In this document: positions 34,171 through 46,585 of the stretch, in pieces
How positions within the stretch are numbered: the stretch's first letter is position 1
Layout: the number at the start of each line of letters is the position of its first letter
Source: Avena insularis
Lineage: Eukaryota > Streptophyta > Magnoliopsida > Poales > Poaceae
Assembly: GCA_023614405.1 (NCBI GenBank)
Contig: CM042687.1
Coordinates: 261,869,480-261,933,479 of the forward strand
Length of the DNA: 64,000 nt
Direction: 5' to 3'
Program-made: the position numbers and the translations under genes
Notes under the pieces: generated by a model
The model's input: the letters and a program-made list of their open reading frames with translations, nothing else
Told to the model about the DNA's origin: nothing
The model's database searches: none

Positions 34171-35172
34171 CTTCTCTTTCATCGCCACCTTACTCTCCTA
34201 GGTCGCCTACAGCCTCACCTTAGTCGCCGCGCTCCTCTCCTCGGCAGCCGCCCTCCTCTCCTCGGCCAACCAATTATGCTCCACTTCCTTGCTCCTGGCA
34301 ACCTTCCTCTCCTCGTCCTTCTCCTTTCTTGCAATCATAATATCTTCCAATGACTTCTTAATGTCGTTGTATCCGACCCTCTTGCCCTTTTTTTAACTTG
34401 CTTCCTTCGATCTAGCCATTTGGTTCTTGCAATCGAGGCGGGAGTGGCACTTATATCACCATCTTCACTTGATGCTTCATCATCAATGGTTTTTGCATCA
34501 CCAATATATCTCTTGTTGTTTATGTTTGGCACTTCCAACACATCACAGATCCTCCATTTCTCATAATTTTCTAACTCTGTTCAACATGGGCCAATGTAAA
34601 TGACTTTCCTTGAGACACCTTTCCTTTCTTGGTCCTCTTGGGTTCTCCCTTGAACAAATTTTGTGCAATGTTGAGCTACATAAAAGCAAAAGAGAAAACA
34701 TACTAGTCACATACAAGAAGATCACAAAAAAATCAAGATGAGAAATAAATTATCCTATCTCTATCATTTGTGCCACTTGGGTTCATCCTTTCAACATTTG
34801 CTAAGCACGCCAAGCACATTTGACAATATGTTGAAATTATGGACCAATGGGCACACAGATATCTATCCATTCGATCAACTCCACTTATGTTGATGTATAA
34901 AAGAAATCCTTCATCCAAGCCCAGTAGGTATTTTCGCTTGCTCGACGCCCACGACCACATTAATGCCTACATTCTTCCAAGTTGTATAAAGCAATATGTC
35001 TTTCGTTGTGGTGTAGTTGGCCACTCTCCCGCTAGACGCATCAACGAAACCCTTACCCTCACCTTCATCCTCTAACACAAGTTCATCATCTTGTTTCGCA
35101 TGTTATTGTGAGATTGCATCCTGAGACCAATAATCTTGTGAGTGCGTAGAGCTAAAATTCATAGATGACATA
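34171..35172 (-). pseudogene. NAM-associated/trihelix-like gene, 5' part
   Basis: Reading the minus strand from MNFSSTHSQDYWSQDAISQ (about 35170), a stop interrupts early. Then come GRVANYTTTKDILLYTTWKN, VGVEQAKIPTGLG, ISGVDRMDRYLCAHWSIIS and LANVERMNPSGTNDRDR. This is the Myb/SANT-trihelix-like pattern 'NYTxxEDxxLCxxWxxVxxDPxxGxxQ' of NAM-associated proteins and Harbinger ORF1 relatives. Further on are an acidic Ser-rich segment and RTKWLDRRKQVKKRARG (about 34440-34380), then a coiled segment up to the solo LTR (GYNDIKKSLEDIMIARKEKD in the adjacent frame). Stops and frameshifts show decay. The 3' part lies at 17240-17631. Confidence 0.62.
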
Positions 35173-35179
35173 AATGTTT

Positions 35180-35706
35180 CAACATCCACAACACAATGCA
35201 CCAAATATGGCACACATCAATCCTAAATTGTATTTGACACTAAATTCATACCTTTCAGACAATCCATTGGGAACGGTTGTCCGTAGCAGCCAGCGGAAAC
35301 TCCTCCGCAGTCGATGGCGGCAGGGGTCAGTGGTGCTTGGAATTGGTCAGCCCATTGCTTCGAGCTCATTGGCGGATCCCTGTCGCGCTTTGGGCATTCA
35401 TTTTGTCGATCTTCGGCTTATGGTCCATCACAGTCGTCGTCCTCTTCTCGTCGGTTTATGCCTCCTATCGTGGCTTCGGGATGGGCACTGGCGATGGGAC
35501 AACCAATTGTTCGGTCATCAGTGTTGCGTGGGGCCACGATGATGCGGACATTTGGCCGCAGGCGACACACCGTTACAGTTGGCGGTGGTGTTGGATTCGG
35601 CAGGTATCTACAGCGGCGGAACTACTCTAGGGATGGTGGCGGGGGCAGAGGACAAAGGAGGGGAAGTATCAGAACAACCAAACATCACTGGATTTTCATC
35701 GGCGGT
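35180..35706. other. Flank upstream of the decayed gene; no call
   Basis: Overlapping open frames run on the plus strand (35174-35737) but they lack recognisable motifs and end inside the neighbouring LTR. I see no feature to name. The last 5 bases, GCGGT (35702-35706), would be the TSD of the element starting at 35707; the partner copy is beyond the window. Confidence 0.4.
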
Positions 35707-35773
35707 TGATGACTGCAAGTGCACAGATTGGTTGTAGCTAGTCTCGAAATAAAGATATCGATCCCACAGGGAG
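35707..35773 (-). repeat. Left LTR of the Athila element, first part
   Basis: TGATGACTGCAAGTGCACAG to ...CCCACAGGGAG, interrupted by the element at 35774-44175. The matching uninterrupted sequence is at 63444-63514. Confidence 0.85.
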
Positions 35774-37148
35774 TGATACGTCCAAAACGTATCTACTCTC
35801 TCGAACACTTTGCTATTGTTTCTTCTATAAACTTGTATGGTTTGGATACAACTAACTCGGACTGACGCTGTTTTCAGCAGAATTACCTTGGTGTCTTGTT
35901 TTTGTGCAGAAAATCAACTATCAGGAAAAATCCCGGAAAATATGCCAAAAACTATTTTTCACCAGAAGATCCACGGAGCCAGAAGGGGAGACAGAGAGGA
36001 GGCCTAGGGGCCCAAACCCACCCCAGGCGTGGGCCCACCTTACCCGCGCCTGGAGGGGGTGCTGCCACCCCATGCAGCTCCTTGGCCTCCCTCTGTGCCT
36101 ATAAGTTCCCTTTCGACCTAAAAAACGAGGGGGGTTCGATAGTTTTCCAGAAAGAGTTCCGCTCCGCCACCGCCACCAGAAACCAAGATTCAGATCCAGA
36201 AACTCCGTTCTGGCACCCTGCCAGGACGGGGAATTTGGAGAGGATCATCGCCATCGTCATCACCAACGCATCTCCATCAACCACCGATGTTTCTCTCATC
36301 CATGAGTGAGTAATCCCCCGCTGTAGGCTTGGGGATGGTAGGGATTGGATGATTTCTATCATGTAATCGAATAAGATCTGTTAGGGCATAGTGCCTAGTA
36401 TCTCTATTAGTGCTATTTTACTTTGTTGCAACTTGTTGTGCTTAATGCTTGTCACCAGGGCCCGAGTGCCATGATCTCATATCTAAACTTATTATTGAAT
36501 CATTATGATAGTATTGTTTGTGATCTTATCTGCAAGTTGTGTACACATATCATTGTCCGGATCCAAAGGCCCCAAAGTGACAATAATTGGGATAACCGGA
36601 GGGGATGGCTGTGGTGTGAAGATCACATGTGTTCATGGAGTGTTAATGCTTTGCTCCGGTGCTCTATTAAAAGGAGGACCTTAATTGCCAGTAGTTCCCT
36701 AGAGGCCCCGCTGCCACGGGTTGGCTGGACATAAGATGTTGTGCAAGTTCTCATTGCGAGCACGTATGACTATATTTGGAGCACATGCCTAGGATTGTTT
36801 AGTACTTAGATGCTTGTTATTATTTATCTGCAATGCCCTAGATCTTGAAGTTACATGTTTAGACTCGTCCATGCAACGCCCGTCCATCCATCCCTATGCC
36901 TACCGCACTCGAATCCCACTGTTACTGTTACTGTTACTATTGCTCTTCTTCTGTTGTTGCTGTTGCTACTACCAAACTATTGCTACTGATAAACTTCTCT
37001 GAGCAAGAACCATTTCTATGTGCAGCTGAACTGACAACTCAGTTGTTAAGGCTTGCAGGTATTCTTTGGCTCCCCTTGTATCGAATCAATAAATTGGGTA
37101 ATACTACTCGCGAAGACTGTTGTGATCCCATACACTTGTGGGTCATCA
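35774..37148 (+). repeat. 5' LTR of the gag-protease element
   Basis: 1375 bp; matches 42806-44175 closely. It includes a (CTGTTA)n-like stretch near 36917-36970. Confidence 0.9.
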
Positions 37149-37159
37149 AGACTATTTTC

Positions 37160-37178
37160 TGGCGCCGTTGCCGGGGAG
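37160..37178 (+). other. Primer-binding site (tRNA-Asp type)
   Basis: TGGCGCCGTTGCCGGGGAG, 11 nt after the 5' LTR end. It is an exact match to the complement of the tRNA-Asp(GTC) 3' end. Confidence 0.9.
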
Positions 37179-37237
37179 CATAGCTTTATTTGTAAGTTCT
37201 CTTGGATCTACTATTGTTCACTGCTACTCCTTTCATC

Positions 37238-39005
37238 ATGGGGAAGTCTCTTGATGGAAAGTTCCCTATTTTACCATCCACTAAAAGAAGAGGTATTGTC
37301 CTAAACACCTCCGTTGCTCTTGATTCACCGTCTGTTATAAGTAAGCTTGTGACACCACCACCACATACTCATGCTATACGCACTGCTACTACTGCTGAAT
37401 CTAAAACTGCTTTTGATCCTCATGATGTTACTTCTACTGTGTTTGATGCGAGTGGTTCACTAGGTCCATTTCTAGATGCTACTATGGCTAGTCTAGGAAA
37501 TACCAAAACTCCTAATGAAGCCACTGTTACACCTGTTAGTTCACCTGAGGCTAGTGAGAGTTATGATATTAATGATGGTTACATTGAGTTCACTGATGAA
37601 TTTGTTGAAGAGTGCCGAAACACACATGGTACTAGTGCTATGAAGAGTCTCCTTGCTAGACGTACTATTATGCCTAAACTGTCGTCTGATCCTAAGTTTG
37701 CCACCTCTCCCATAGATATTAAAAATGAAGACTATGATTTCTCTCTTGATTTATCTTATTTAGATATCGTTGAGAAAGAACCTTTTTATGGGACTGAAAA
37801 TGAGAGTGTTGTGCCTCATATGAATGAGCTTTCTACTATGAGTGCTTTGTTCTCTAATGATTTTAAGATGCGCAAGTACTTTGTTACTAAGGTCTTCCCT
37901 TTTTCACTAAAAGGAGAAGCTATGGCTTGGTTTAATAGATTACCTCCTGGTTCCATTGATATCCCTGATTTCTTGATTGCTTATTTCTTCCATAAATACT
38001 TTCCTCACAGTGCTAGACATGCTGCTTTGCAGAGACTTTTTGATTTTAAACAGGGAGAAGAAGAGAAATTGCCTGAGTCATGGACAAGGTTATGTGCCTT
38101 GATTCATGCACTTCCTGGATGTCCATTACCGAAGAATGAGCTTCTTGATATTTATTATAATGGACTAACTGATGATTCTAGGACATACCTAAATAGCTTT
38201 GATGATTGTGTTTTTAGGAAAAGGACTCCTACAGATGCTGAAGAATTAATGACTAAGATAAGCAAGAATTATGATGATTGGACTTCAACTGAGCTGAATG
38301 CACCTGGGCCTATTACTCCTAAACTAGTTACTCCTAAACCAGTTCCAACACCAACACCAAAGAAGAGGGGAGTTATTGAATTAAATGATGAAGGAAGCTA
38401 AGATGTGAAGAATCTACCTCCTATAGAAGAATTATGTAAGCCAATTCCCCACTCATCTACTATTGAGGTACACTCTCTCTAATTTAATGAAGGTGATATT
38501 TCTTATGGTAAGCCTCCTGATCAATGCTTAGAGGAACTTGACACATTTATTGTTAAACAAGGTAATTTTAATAAACAAGTTCACAATCATTTATTGGAAA
38601 ACTCTAGAGCTATCCATGAGTTGAAATATATTGTAGAAAGAACTTCTAATGATATTAAAATGCTTCGTAACACTTTCAAATGGTTCAAACCCAACTTGAT
38701 GAACTTTCTAAGGTACAAAAGGATATGCTAGTTAATGCCTCAGGAAATAAACATGCTTATGGAATTAGAACTAGGAGTGGTGCAACTACTCAAGATCCTT
38801 TATATCCTGAAGGACACCCTAAAAGAATTGAGCAGGATTCCCAACAAGGTGAAGATAGTGGTAGTCCTCGTAAGAGAAAGAAAAAGAAACATAAAATAGT
38901 TGAGGAACCACTTGAACCTGCTATAGATCCTAATAGTATATCTGTCTCTGATACTGAAACTAAGAGTGGTAATAATAATGATGCTCCCGATAAGGAGGAA
39001 GGTGA
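37238..39005 (+). pseudogene. gag of the gag-protease element
   Basis: From MGKSLDGKFPILPSTKRRG at 37238 (chosen over the ATG at 37202 because conserved sequence starts here), 387 codons are open. They encode the capsid domain: FSLKGEAMAWFNRLPPGSID, FLIAYFFHKYFPHSARHAAL, FKQGEEEKLPESWTRLCALI and LLDIYYNGLTDDSRTYLNSF. TAA at 38399-38401 and TAA at about 38480 interrupt the same frame. A second part from about 38680 holds a coiled region and an RKRKKKKHKIVEE basic block, ending at TAA near 39010. No zinc knuckle seen. Confidence 0.8.
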
Positions 39006-39093
39006 GGAATAACCTGAAAAGCACACTAAGAACACTAGGTACACAAAGGAGGATTTTATTGCTAATAAACATGGTAGAGAGAGAGAACCTTGG

Positions 39094-39869
39094 GTGCAGA
39101 AACCCATGTCTTTTATAGGTAAGAAACACAAATCAAAGGAGGAAGAACACTACAACAAGTTTTGTGAGTGGATGAAACCTTTATTCTTGCAAATTCCTTT
39201 GACTGATGCTATTAAACTGCCTCCTTATTCAAAGTATATGAAGGATACTGTCTCTAATAAAAGGAAGATTCCTAATGAGGAGATTTCTACTCTACTTGCT
39301 AATTATTCCTTCAATGGTAAGGTTCTAAAGAAACTTGGTGATCCAGGTATTTCAACTATTCCTTGCTCAATTAAGAACAATTATGTTAGAACTGCTTTAT
39401 GTGATTTGGGAGCTGGAGTTAGTGTTATGCTTTTTTTCTCTACAAGAGACTCCAGCTAGAAAAGTCGATACCAACTGATATATCATTGCAAATGGCTGAT
39501 AAGTCAACTACTATTCCTGTTGGTATATGTGAGGATGTTCATGTTCAACTGGCTCATAATTGCATTGTTTTAACTAATTTTGTTGTGCTTGAAATGCCTG
39601 AAGATGATAACATGTCTATTATTCTTGGGAGACCTTTTCTTAATACTGCAGGTGTTGTCATCAATTGCAATCAAGGAAAAGTAACTTTTAATATTAATGA
39701 CAAAGAGCACACTGTCTATTTCCCCAAGAAGGTTGTTAAAAGCTATTGCCCAAATTCCATTGAAAACATTGAGAGCATCAAGGTTGGAGAAATATATTGT
39801 CCCATTCCACAAGAAAATTTTGAAACTATTATGATTCGGACCATTGCTATCAAGTATGAGGTAACATAA
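39094..39869 (+). pseudogene. Retropepsin-like protease region of the gag-protease element
   Basis: The frame at 39094-39459 contains FCEWMKPLFLQIPLTDAIKL, LGDPGISTIPCSIKNNYVRT and ALCDLGAGVSVM, the D-L-G-A protease active site of Athila-type elements. A frameshift near 39430 (extra T residues) moves the remainder to the frame from 39486: PVGICEDVHVQLAHNCIVLT, DDNMSIILGRPFLNTAGVVI (flap/second motif) and a short C-terminus ending at 39869. No RT follows. Confidence 0.78.
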
Positions 39870-42790
39870 TCACCTTGTGGAATGCAAAGTTTTGTTTCAT
39901 ATAAGATTGTTTTGGTAACAAGACTTTATAAACCTTGTTAACAAAAGGATTTTAATGAACAAAATAATGCTTTCACAGTGGTTATACTTGCTCACTTTTA
40001 TTTTTCTCCTTTCCAATCTTTGCTCTTCGTCGTGCCTAACTTAAAGGCGTTAAAAAAAAGTACTTGTTGGGAGATAACCTAAGAGTTTCCTTGAGTCTTG
40101 GAAGTTATTACTTCAGTAATGACCTCTCCTTATCCTTTTTGTTTGTTTTTTGTGCCAAGAATGACCTCTAATGAGAGGGAAGTAAGATTTTGGGAGTTGT
40201 TGTCCCAAAACAGATTTATGTCCTCCACCATAAAAAATCGTGAGGAGTCTCTGTAAGTGGAATTGAGCTAAAAATTTACGAATAAATCCCCCAGTATGTT
40301 AGCTAACTTTTGTTAGTTCAACACTTTTTTATTTGAGCAACATAAGATTTTCGAATAAATAGGTTTCTACCTGCTGGTCTGTTTTGACAGATTTCTGCCA
40401 TTATTTGCATTTGCTTCTTATTGATTCCTTTTGGGGAATTGAGATTTTTGAAGGAGTTGCTACAGTAGCTTATGTTTTTAGTGAAAAGTTTTGCTGTTCC
40501 AAAGCTAAACCCAAAGGTCTATTATCTTTTGAATACACTAATGTTGCTAATGAAGATTGTGTGAAGTTTTGTATGAAGGAAAAATTTCAGGTGTAGAGAG
40601 AGAATGATGTAATGAGATGAAGAATGGACAAAAGCTCAAGCTTGGGGGATCCACCCCGTGTCACCCCAAGAAATATTTGAGAGGTACAAGCGTCAAAGCT
40701 TGGGGGTGCCCAAGGCATCCCCTTCTTCATCAATAAAAATCTCAGGTCTTTCTAGACACTTCGTTTTTATTGTTTCATGCACAGTTGTGTTGTTCTTGGA
40801 GCGTCTTAGTTTTTGTTCTTGGTTTGTTTTTTCTTTGCTTGTTTTTGCTTTGTTGGCTTATTTAAAAAATCGAAATCACCAAAAAAAATGTTCTTCTTCT
40901 TTGGTTTTGTGAGTTCTTTGCGGGGTTCAGCCGTCCTCAGTGGATTTTGGTTTCATGTTAATATTCAAGTCACACAAGTGAAGGGCAATAATGAAGATTA
41001 AGACAAATCGAGGTGTGGTAAGAGGCTGGTAACAAACTCTATTTGTTTTTCATTTTTGTACATATACTCATCATTGTGAGCATGCTTAGTCTGTTCATGG
41101 TAAGGTGTATGTCATTATGGATGCTTAGTAGTTCTTGCTTGTCTATGATTAGCTCGAGCTTGCTAATAGTTTATAGCATGTCATATGAATGTCTGCTTGC
41201 ATTGTTTTATTCATACTTTGGTATGATATTGTGGTATCCTCCTTTGACTGTTCATGTGAATCGACTTGGCACATGCTCACGCATGCATATGACTAATAAA
41301 TAGTCAGTAAGCCTCGATGATTTATTTTGCCTTAGAGTTCTTGTATCATTTTCATGCCATAATTAGTCTTGTTTTGTTGCAAGCATGATTATGATAGTTA
41401 TTGCTCTCTCATTTGTCGCTCCATCTCTATTGTTAGCCCTCACTTGCATTGAGTATGTGCTCTACCTGTGCTTCCAACTCCCCAAAACCAATATTGCCAG
41501 CTGTGTCCACCATACCTACCTATTAGCATCATTTGCTACTTCAGTGCATATTTTATATATGCCGTGTTTTCTTCCAAAATAAAATGTTTGTCTGTTTTGA
41601 GAAAGTTAGTTAGTAAAGCTCTCACGAACTTGATGACACACTTTATTCCTTGCGCTTAATAATCTTGAACCATTGTGACTAGTCCATGAAAGTTATATGC
41701 TTGCTTATTATATGCTGGGAGTCATCAGAACCGTGTTGTCATGGGGAACGCTTTCAACACCTGCTGGATATCTCATCCAGTTGATACTTTGCTCTTTTGC
41801 TTGTCGATGATGTGAAATAAAAGGGGAGGTTGTGAGTTCATGGAGTTTATACATTGTGTTAGAGAAACGCCTGGGCCGCTAGCCTAAGCCATGCCTAATC
41901 ATGGTGGAAACTTGCAGCATCACTATAATGAGCATCTAGGAAGCATCCTCAATAAAAAGCTATGCATATGGTAAATAAAAAGATTGTTGAGATGCTCATT
42001 GTCTGCTTGCCTTGTCATTTTGGTTATGGGAAAGCTCCTGTACCATATGCAAGGGGTACCCCATTGGCGGTTCTCGATGATATGCATGTATTTACAATGA
42101 CAAGAACTTTCAGATGACCAAAGTTGAGTAGCATGCGGAGTGGCCCTCGTACTCAAGGGACTTGGGATTTCCAGTTTATGATCTGTCAAGCATATGATTC
42201 AGAATGGACCTCACTTTCACCTTAACCACATGAAGATGCCTATGATAGGGGCAATGAGAGCTCAAAGATAACAAGTACCTTCCTTTCAGCATTTAGGAAG
42301 CCTTTCAAACCTTCACAAAACCATTTTCACAATTTTGTTGAGTCACCACTTATTCTATGAGCACCTTCTTGAGAGCATAGTTGTCATTCTTGTGTTTGTT
42401 CCAAAACTTGGTTAATTATGTCATGACTTTGATGCTTGTATCTCTGATATCTTTACCTCTAGTATTCACTTGAACTTCAGGGGTGCCTTGGCATTCATAT
42501 TGTGCTCTTCAAACAAAGGCAAGCGAGATACCACTCTATCATACCTTATTATGAGCATTGCAATGTTGCTTATGTTTATGTTTCATGCTACTTATTATTA
42601 TTGAGTTGGTTTATCTTCATAGTTTGCAGTGAATATTGAGTAGACTTAGTTGCATACTTCTTATTATGAAATTGTCTAAGCATCTACTCCTGTGCTGAGA
42701 ATATATACATCATATGAAGAAAAGTGTTCGTGAAAGTTCTTTTATCGCACTTAGTTTTCAACTGAATTGCTTGAGGACAAGCAATAAGCT
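39870..42790 (+). other. Non-coding interior of the gag-protease element
   Basis: About 2.9 kb with only short ORFs and no pol or env motifs. It contains two extra PPT-like tracts, CAAGCTTGGGGGATCC near 40638 and AAAGCTTGGGGGTGCC near 40696, ahead of the true PPT near 42792. Confidence 0.6.
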
Positions 42791-42805
42791 AAGCTTGGGG
42801 GGAGT
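42791..42805 (+). other. Polypurine tract of the gag-protease element
   Basis: AAGCTTGGGGGGAGT lies immediately before the 3' LTR TGATAGGTCC at 42806. Confidence 0.82.
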
Positions 42806-44175
42806 TGATAGGTCCAAAACGTATCTACTTTCTCGAACACTTTGCTATTGTTTCTTCTCTAAACTTGTGTGATTTGGATACAACTAACACGGACAGACGT
42901 TGTTTTCAGCATAATTACCTTGGTGTCTAGTTTTTGTGCAGAAAATCAACTATCAGGAAAAATCCCGGAAAATATGCCAAAAACTATTTTTCACCAGAAG
43001 ATCCACGAAGCCAGAAGGGAAGACAGAGGGGAGGCCTGGGGCCCCAGACCCACCCCAGGCGCGGGCCCACCTGACCCGTGCCTGGAGGGGGTGCTGCCAC
43101 CCCATGTAGCTCCTCGGCCTCCCTCTGCGCCTATAAGTTGCCTTTCGACCTAAAAACCGAGGGGGGTTTGATAGTTTTCCAGAAAGAGTTCCGCTCCGCC
43201 GCCGCCACTAGAAACCAAGATTCAGATCTAGAAACTCCGTTCTGGCACCCTGCCGGGACGGGGAATTTGGAGAGGATCATCGCCATCGTCATCACCAACG
43301 CATCTCTATCAACCACCGATGTTTCTCTCATCCATGAGTGAGTAATCCCCCGCTGTAGGCTTGGGGATGGTAGGGATTGGATGATTTCTATCATGTAATT
43401 GAAATAAGATCTGTTAGGGCATAGTGCCTAGTATCTCTATTAGTGTTATTTGACTTTGTTGCAACTTGTTATGCTGAATGCTTGTCACTAGGGCCCGAGT
43501 GCCATGATCTCAGATCTGAACTTATTATTGAATCATTATGATAGTATTGTTTGTGATCTTATCTGCAAGTTGTGTACACATATCATTGTCCGGATCCAAA
43601 GGCCCCAAAGTGACAATAATTGGGATAACCGGAGGGGATGGCTGTGGTGTGAGGATCACATGTGTTCACGGAGTGTTAATGCTTTGCTCCGATGCTCTAT
43701 TAAAAGGAGCACCTTAATTGCCAGTAGTTCCCTAGAGGCCTCGCTGCCACGGGCTGGCTGGACAGAAGATGTTGTGCAAGTTCTCATTGCGAGCACGTAT
43801 GACTATATTTGGAGCACATGCCTAGGATTGTTTAGTACTTGGATGCTTGTTATTATTTATCTTCAATGCCCTAGATCTTGAAGTTACATGTTTAGACTCG
43901 TCCATGCAACGCCCGTCCATCCATCCCTATGCCTACCGCACTCGAATCCCACTGTTACCGCTACTGTTACTATTGCTCTTGTTTTGCTGTTGCTACTACC
44001 AAACTGTTGCTACTGATAAACTTCTATGTGCAAGAACTATTTCCAGGTGCAGCTGAATTGACAACTCAGTTGTTAAGGCTTGCAAGTATTCTTTGGTTCC
44101 CCTTGTGTCGAATCGATAAATTGGGTAATACTACCCGCGAAGACTATTGCGATCCCCTACACTTGTGGGTCATCA
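42806..44175 (+). repeat. 3' LTR of the gag-protease element
   Basis: 1370 bp ending GTGGGTCATCA; near-identical to the 5' copy. Confidence 0.9.
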
Positions 44176-44180
44176 AGGAG

Positions 44181-45529
44181 CAGGAGTCTGAAGTCTAAGA
44201 ATTCTTCAAATAAATAATAGAAATAGAAATGCTAAATAAAGTTCTAAGTGACAAGATGAAATGCGAGTATTGTGTAAAAATGTGTTTTGGGTTTTTTTTT
44301 GGTATAAGAGAACAATGTGTAAAGTAAATAAAACTAAATATAGAAAGTAAGTATCGCATATGTAAAAGAGATTTGAAACTTCTGTGGGAAAAGGCGTTCT
44401 CAGGGATTAGCGGATACATCACTAGCATTATAAAGGTCTAAGCTAAAGATTATTATCATGAACATTCTCAACTATGTATGTGTGGGAGGAACTCCGTATT
44501 TGGACAAAGAGGCAGCAACCACTGCTCAAATCATCTTCATAACCACAGGAGACAACAATCAACATCAATTGAACTACTGTGCTATTAAGGGACATAATCC
44601 CGCAAGACGTATCCCATGGCATGGATAGTGTTTTGTGAGTTTCCTCGATTCCCAAGTTGATACATAAGGGGTGCCAACAACTTTATTGTCACTGTAAGTG
44701 CTAACATCCCTCCTTCTACCAACAAGTAGTTCCCTACATCATGTCCCCACAAGAGGAAAATATTGAGAGGTCGACTTCTCCCAACATCAAGATGTAGACA
44801 ATCTAACACATGGTTAGAGTGATGAATATCATAATAAACTTTATCTTATTTCAATCTCATGCTAGGGTTTCTCCATCTCCCCAAGAACTAATGATCTACT
44901 CAGACATGGAGGCAAACAAAATCATGGCAATGGTAATGGAAACGATTATTGATGAATAGTACTTGTATAAATCCACAACTAGTGCAAGAATTACAACAAA
45001 ATATAGATGGGATGGATGGAGATGATGGTGGTGATGAAGATGCAGCGGTTGATGAAGATGGAGATCGATGCCTTGGCCTCCCAGATCTGCTTAGGGCAAA
45101 GATGGATCCCTAGGGCAAGTTTCCCCTCTAGATGCCTTCCGGAGGTGAGGTTTCGGCGATTTATGGGTGTTCTGTATGTCGTCTCCCTGATCCAGTTGCA
45201 CGGGGTGAAACTATTTTAGGAGGCGGAGGCGGCATCAACTATACGGCGGCGACCCGTATAGTTGCTCATTAAACTTTCTGTCTCCTTTGCTCGCTTCGGT
45301 TTTTCTTCTATTGTTATTAATATTTCCCTAATAATCAATTTACGTAGTTTTTGGATCCTTTTCACTCCAACATAACTGGTCTAAGAATTTTGTCCATCGG
45401 ATCCATCATCTGATCTAATCCTGGTGAAAATAAACATAAAAAGTGTGTGCGAACACCGTAAAATACCAATATCCTACATCTACAATGCAAAATAATAATC
45501 TAAAATATGACGCAAATATGCACTCATCA
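44181..45529 (-). repeat. Left (3') LTR of the Athila element, second part
   Basis: Resumes with CAGGAGTCTGAAGTCTAAG and ends GCACTCATCA at 45529. Contains a perfect inverted repeat, CAACTATACGG at 45236-45246 and CCGTATAGTTG at 45254-45264. Confidence 0.85.
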
Positions 45530-45545
45530 ACTTCCCCAAGCTTAG
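45530..45545 (-). other. Polypurine tract of the Athila element
   Basis: On the minus strand CTAAGCTTGGGGAAGT precedes the LTR start TGATGAGTGC. A similar AAGCTTGGGGAG tract lies inside at 46511-46522. Confidence 0.75.
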
Positions 45546-46585
45546 ACTCTTGCTCGTCCCGAGCAAGTTTAGCTTAATGGATGTGATCCTCATGTTCATG
45601 AAGCTGGGTCAATAAAATAAATGAGGCAGTTGCAGCATGTGTTTATCATAAAGGATAAATATAAATAAGTTTATGAATAGTACCTTACTCGAACCATCCG
45701 AATAATATTAGCAGGCTTCCACACCTTAGTAATTAATAGTTCACAAAAAATTATTCTCAACTTGATGTAAAAGTATTCGGTTCAACCAAATGAGTTAGTG
45801 AGGTAGTCCCAAGTGTTTGTAGGATTAACATATTCACTTGGGATTCAAAATCTCAAACATCTCTTTGTCTTACTACAATATAGTGGTATATGCCTATTTT
45901 CTCTTTGCACATTCGCTCTTTTTCTTCATCTTCCTTCTTCTTCTTTTTCTATATATTTGTGCTCACACTTTTGTTTAAGTGTTGTGCAAAGGAGCTAGCC
46001 ATATATTCCACTTCATGTAGGAATTTCAAAGTTTAACGGTCTCAATTATCAAATTCCAAACATATATGAAGCATATTTATAACTTGAGTATTCTACCTCA
46101 AACTTGTTCTCACTCCATTTGATAGAACTTATAATTTCTCCTTTGTTTGAGGTTTTTCTTTTTCATCTTAATTAATTAGATAATTTCTCCTTTTTGTAAA
46201 TCAAACCATTGACCTACAACATATTAATCAAATTATATTTATATGTTCCATTAATACCAATGGTGTGGAAGACTCCTATTGCTATCATCAAGTGCAAGTA
46301 AAATCATACTAAAGTCATTCATATATCCAATAGGACAAAATCAAACTCAATAATGCTCCATATATTATAATAAACTCAGAATTTCATAAGAGGGATCAAC
46401 TATTCCTGAAGGGAATTTTAATGATGCAAAATTTATTTATGAGCTCGAACTAATGCAATACTAGAATAGAAATAAAAAGTTATAAGATAGATTACAAGGT
46501 CTTAAAGATCTCCCCAAGCTTGGAATCAAGCCAGGCGGGATCAAATAATACCTCGCGATTATTTGATGCCGTGTTTTATTGAAGG
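45546..46585. other. AT-rich 3' interior of the Athila element
   Basis: About 1 kb without a supported ORF. Only the PPT-like tract near 46511 stands out. Confidence 0.45.

Larger units (their letters stand above)
35774..44175 (+). mobile_element. Non-autonomous Athila-like Gypsy element (gag-protease only)
   Basis: LTRs at 35774-37148 (1375 bp) and 42806-44175 (1370 bp) start TGATACGTCC and TGATAGGTCC and end GTGGGTCATCA. A 5-bp duplication GGGAG (35769-35773) / AGGAG (44176-44180), with one change, flanks it. Inside are a tRNA-Asp PBS, gag and a retropepsin-like protease, then about 2.9 kb without any RT, RNase H or integrase, then the PPT. This layout recalls non-autonomous cereal Athila-like families, though I cannot assign a family name. 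Confidence 0.9.

Noticed and set aside
35174..35737. Overlapping plus-strand ORFs before the Athila LTR
   Set aside because: No domain, and they run into LTR sequence; probably chance frames in moderately GC-rich DNA.
36900..36970. Repeated TTACTG/TTGCTA units as a possible CRISPR or satellite
   Set aside because: A short microsatellite within an LTR, present in both LTR copies; no spacer-repeat structure.
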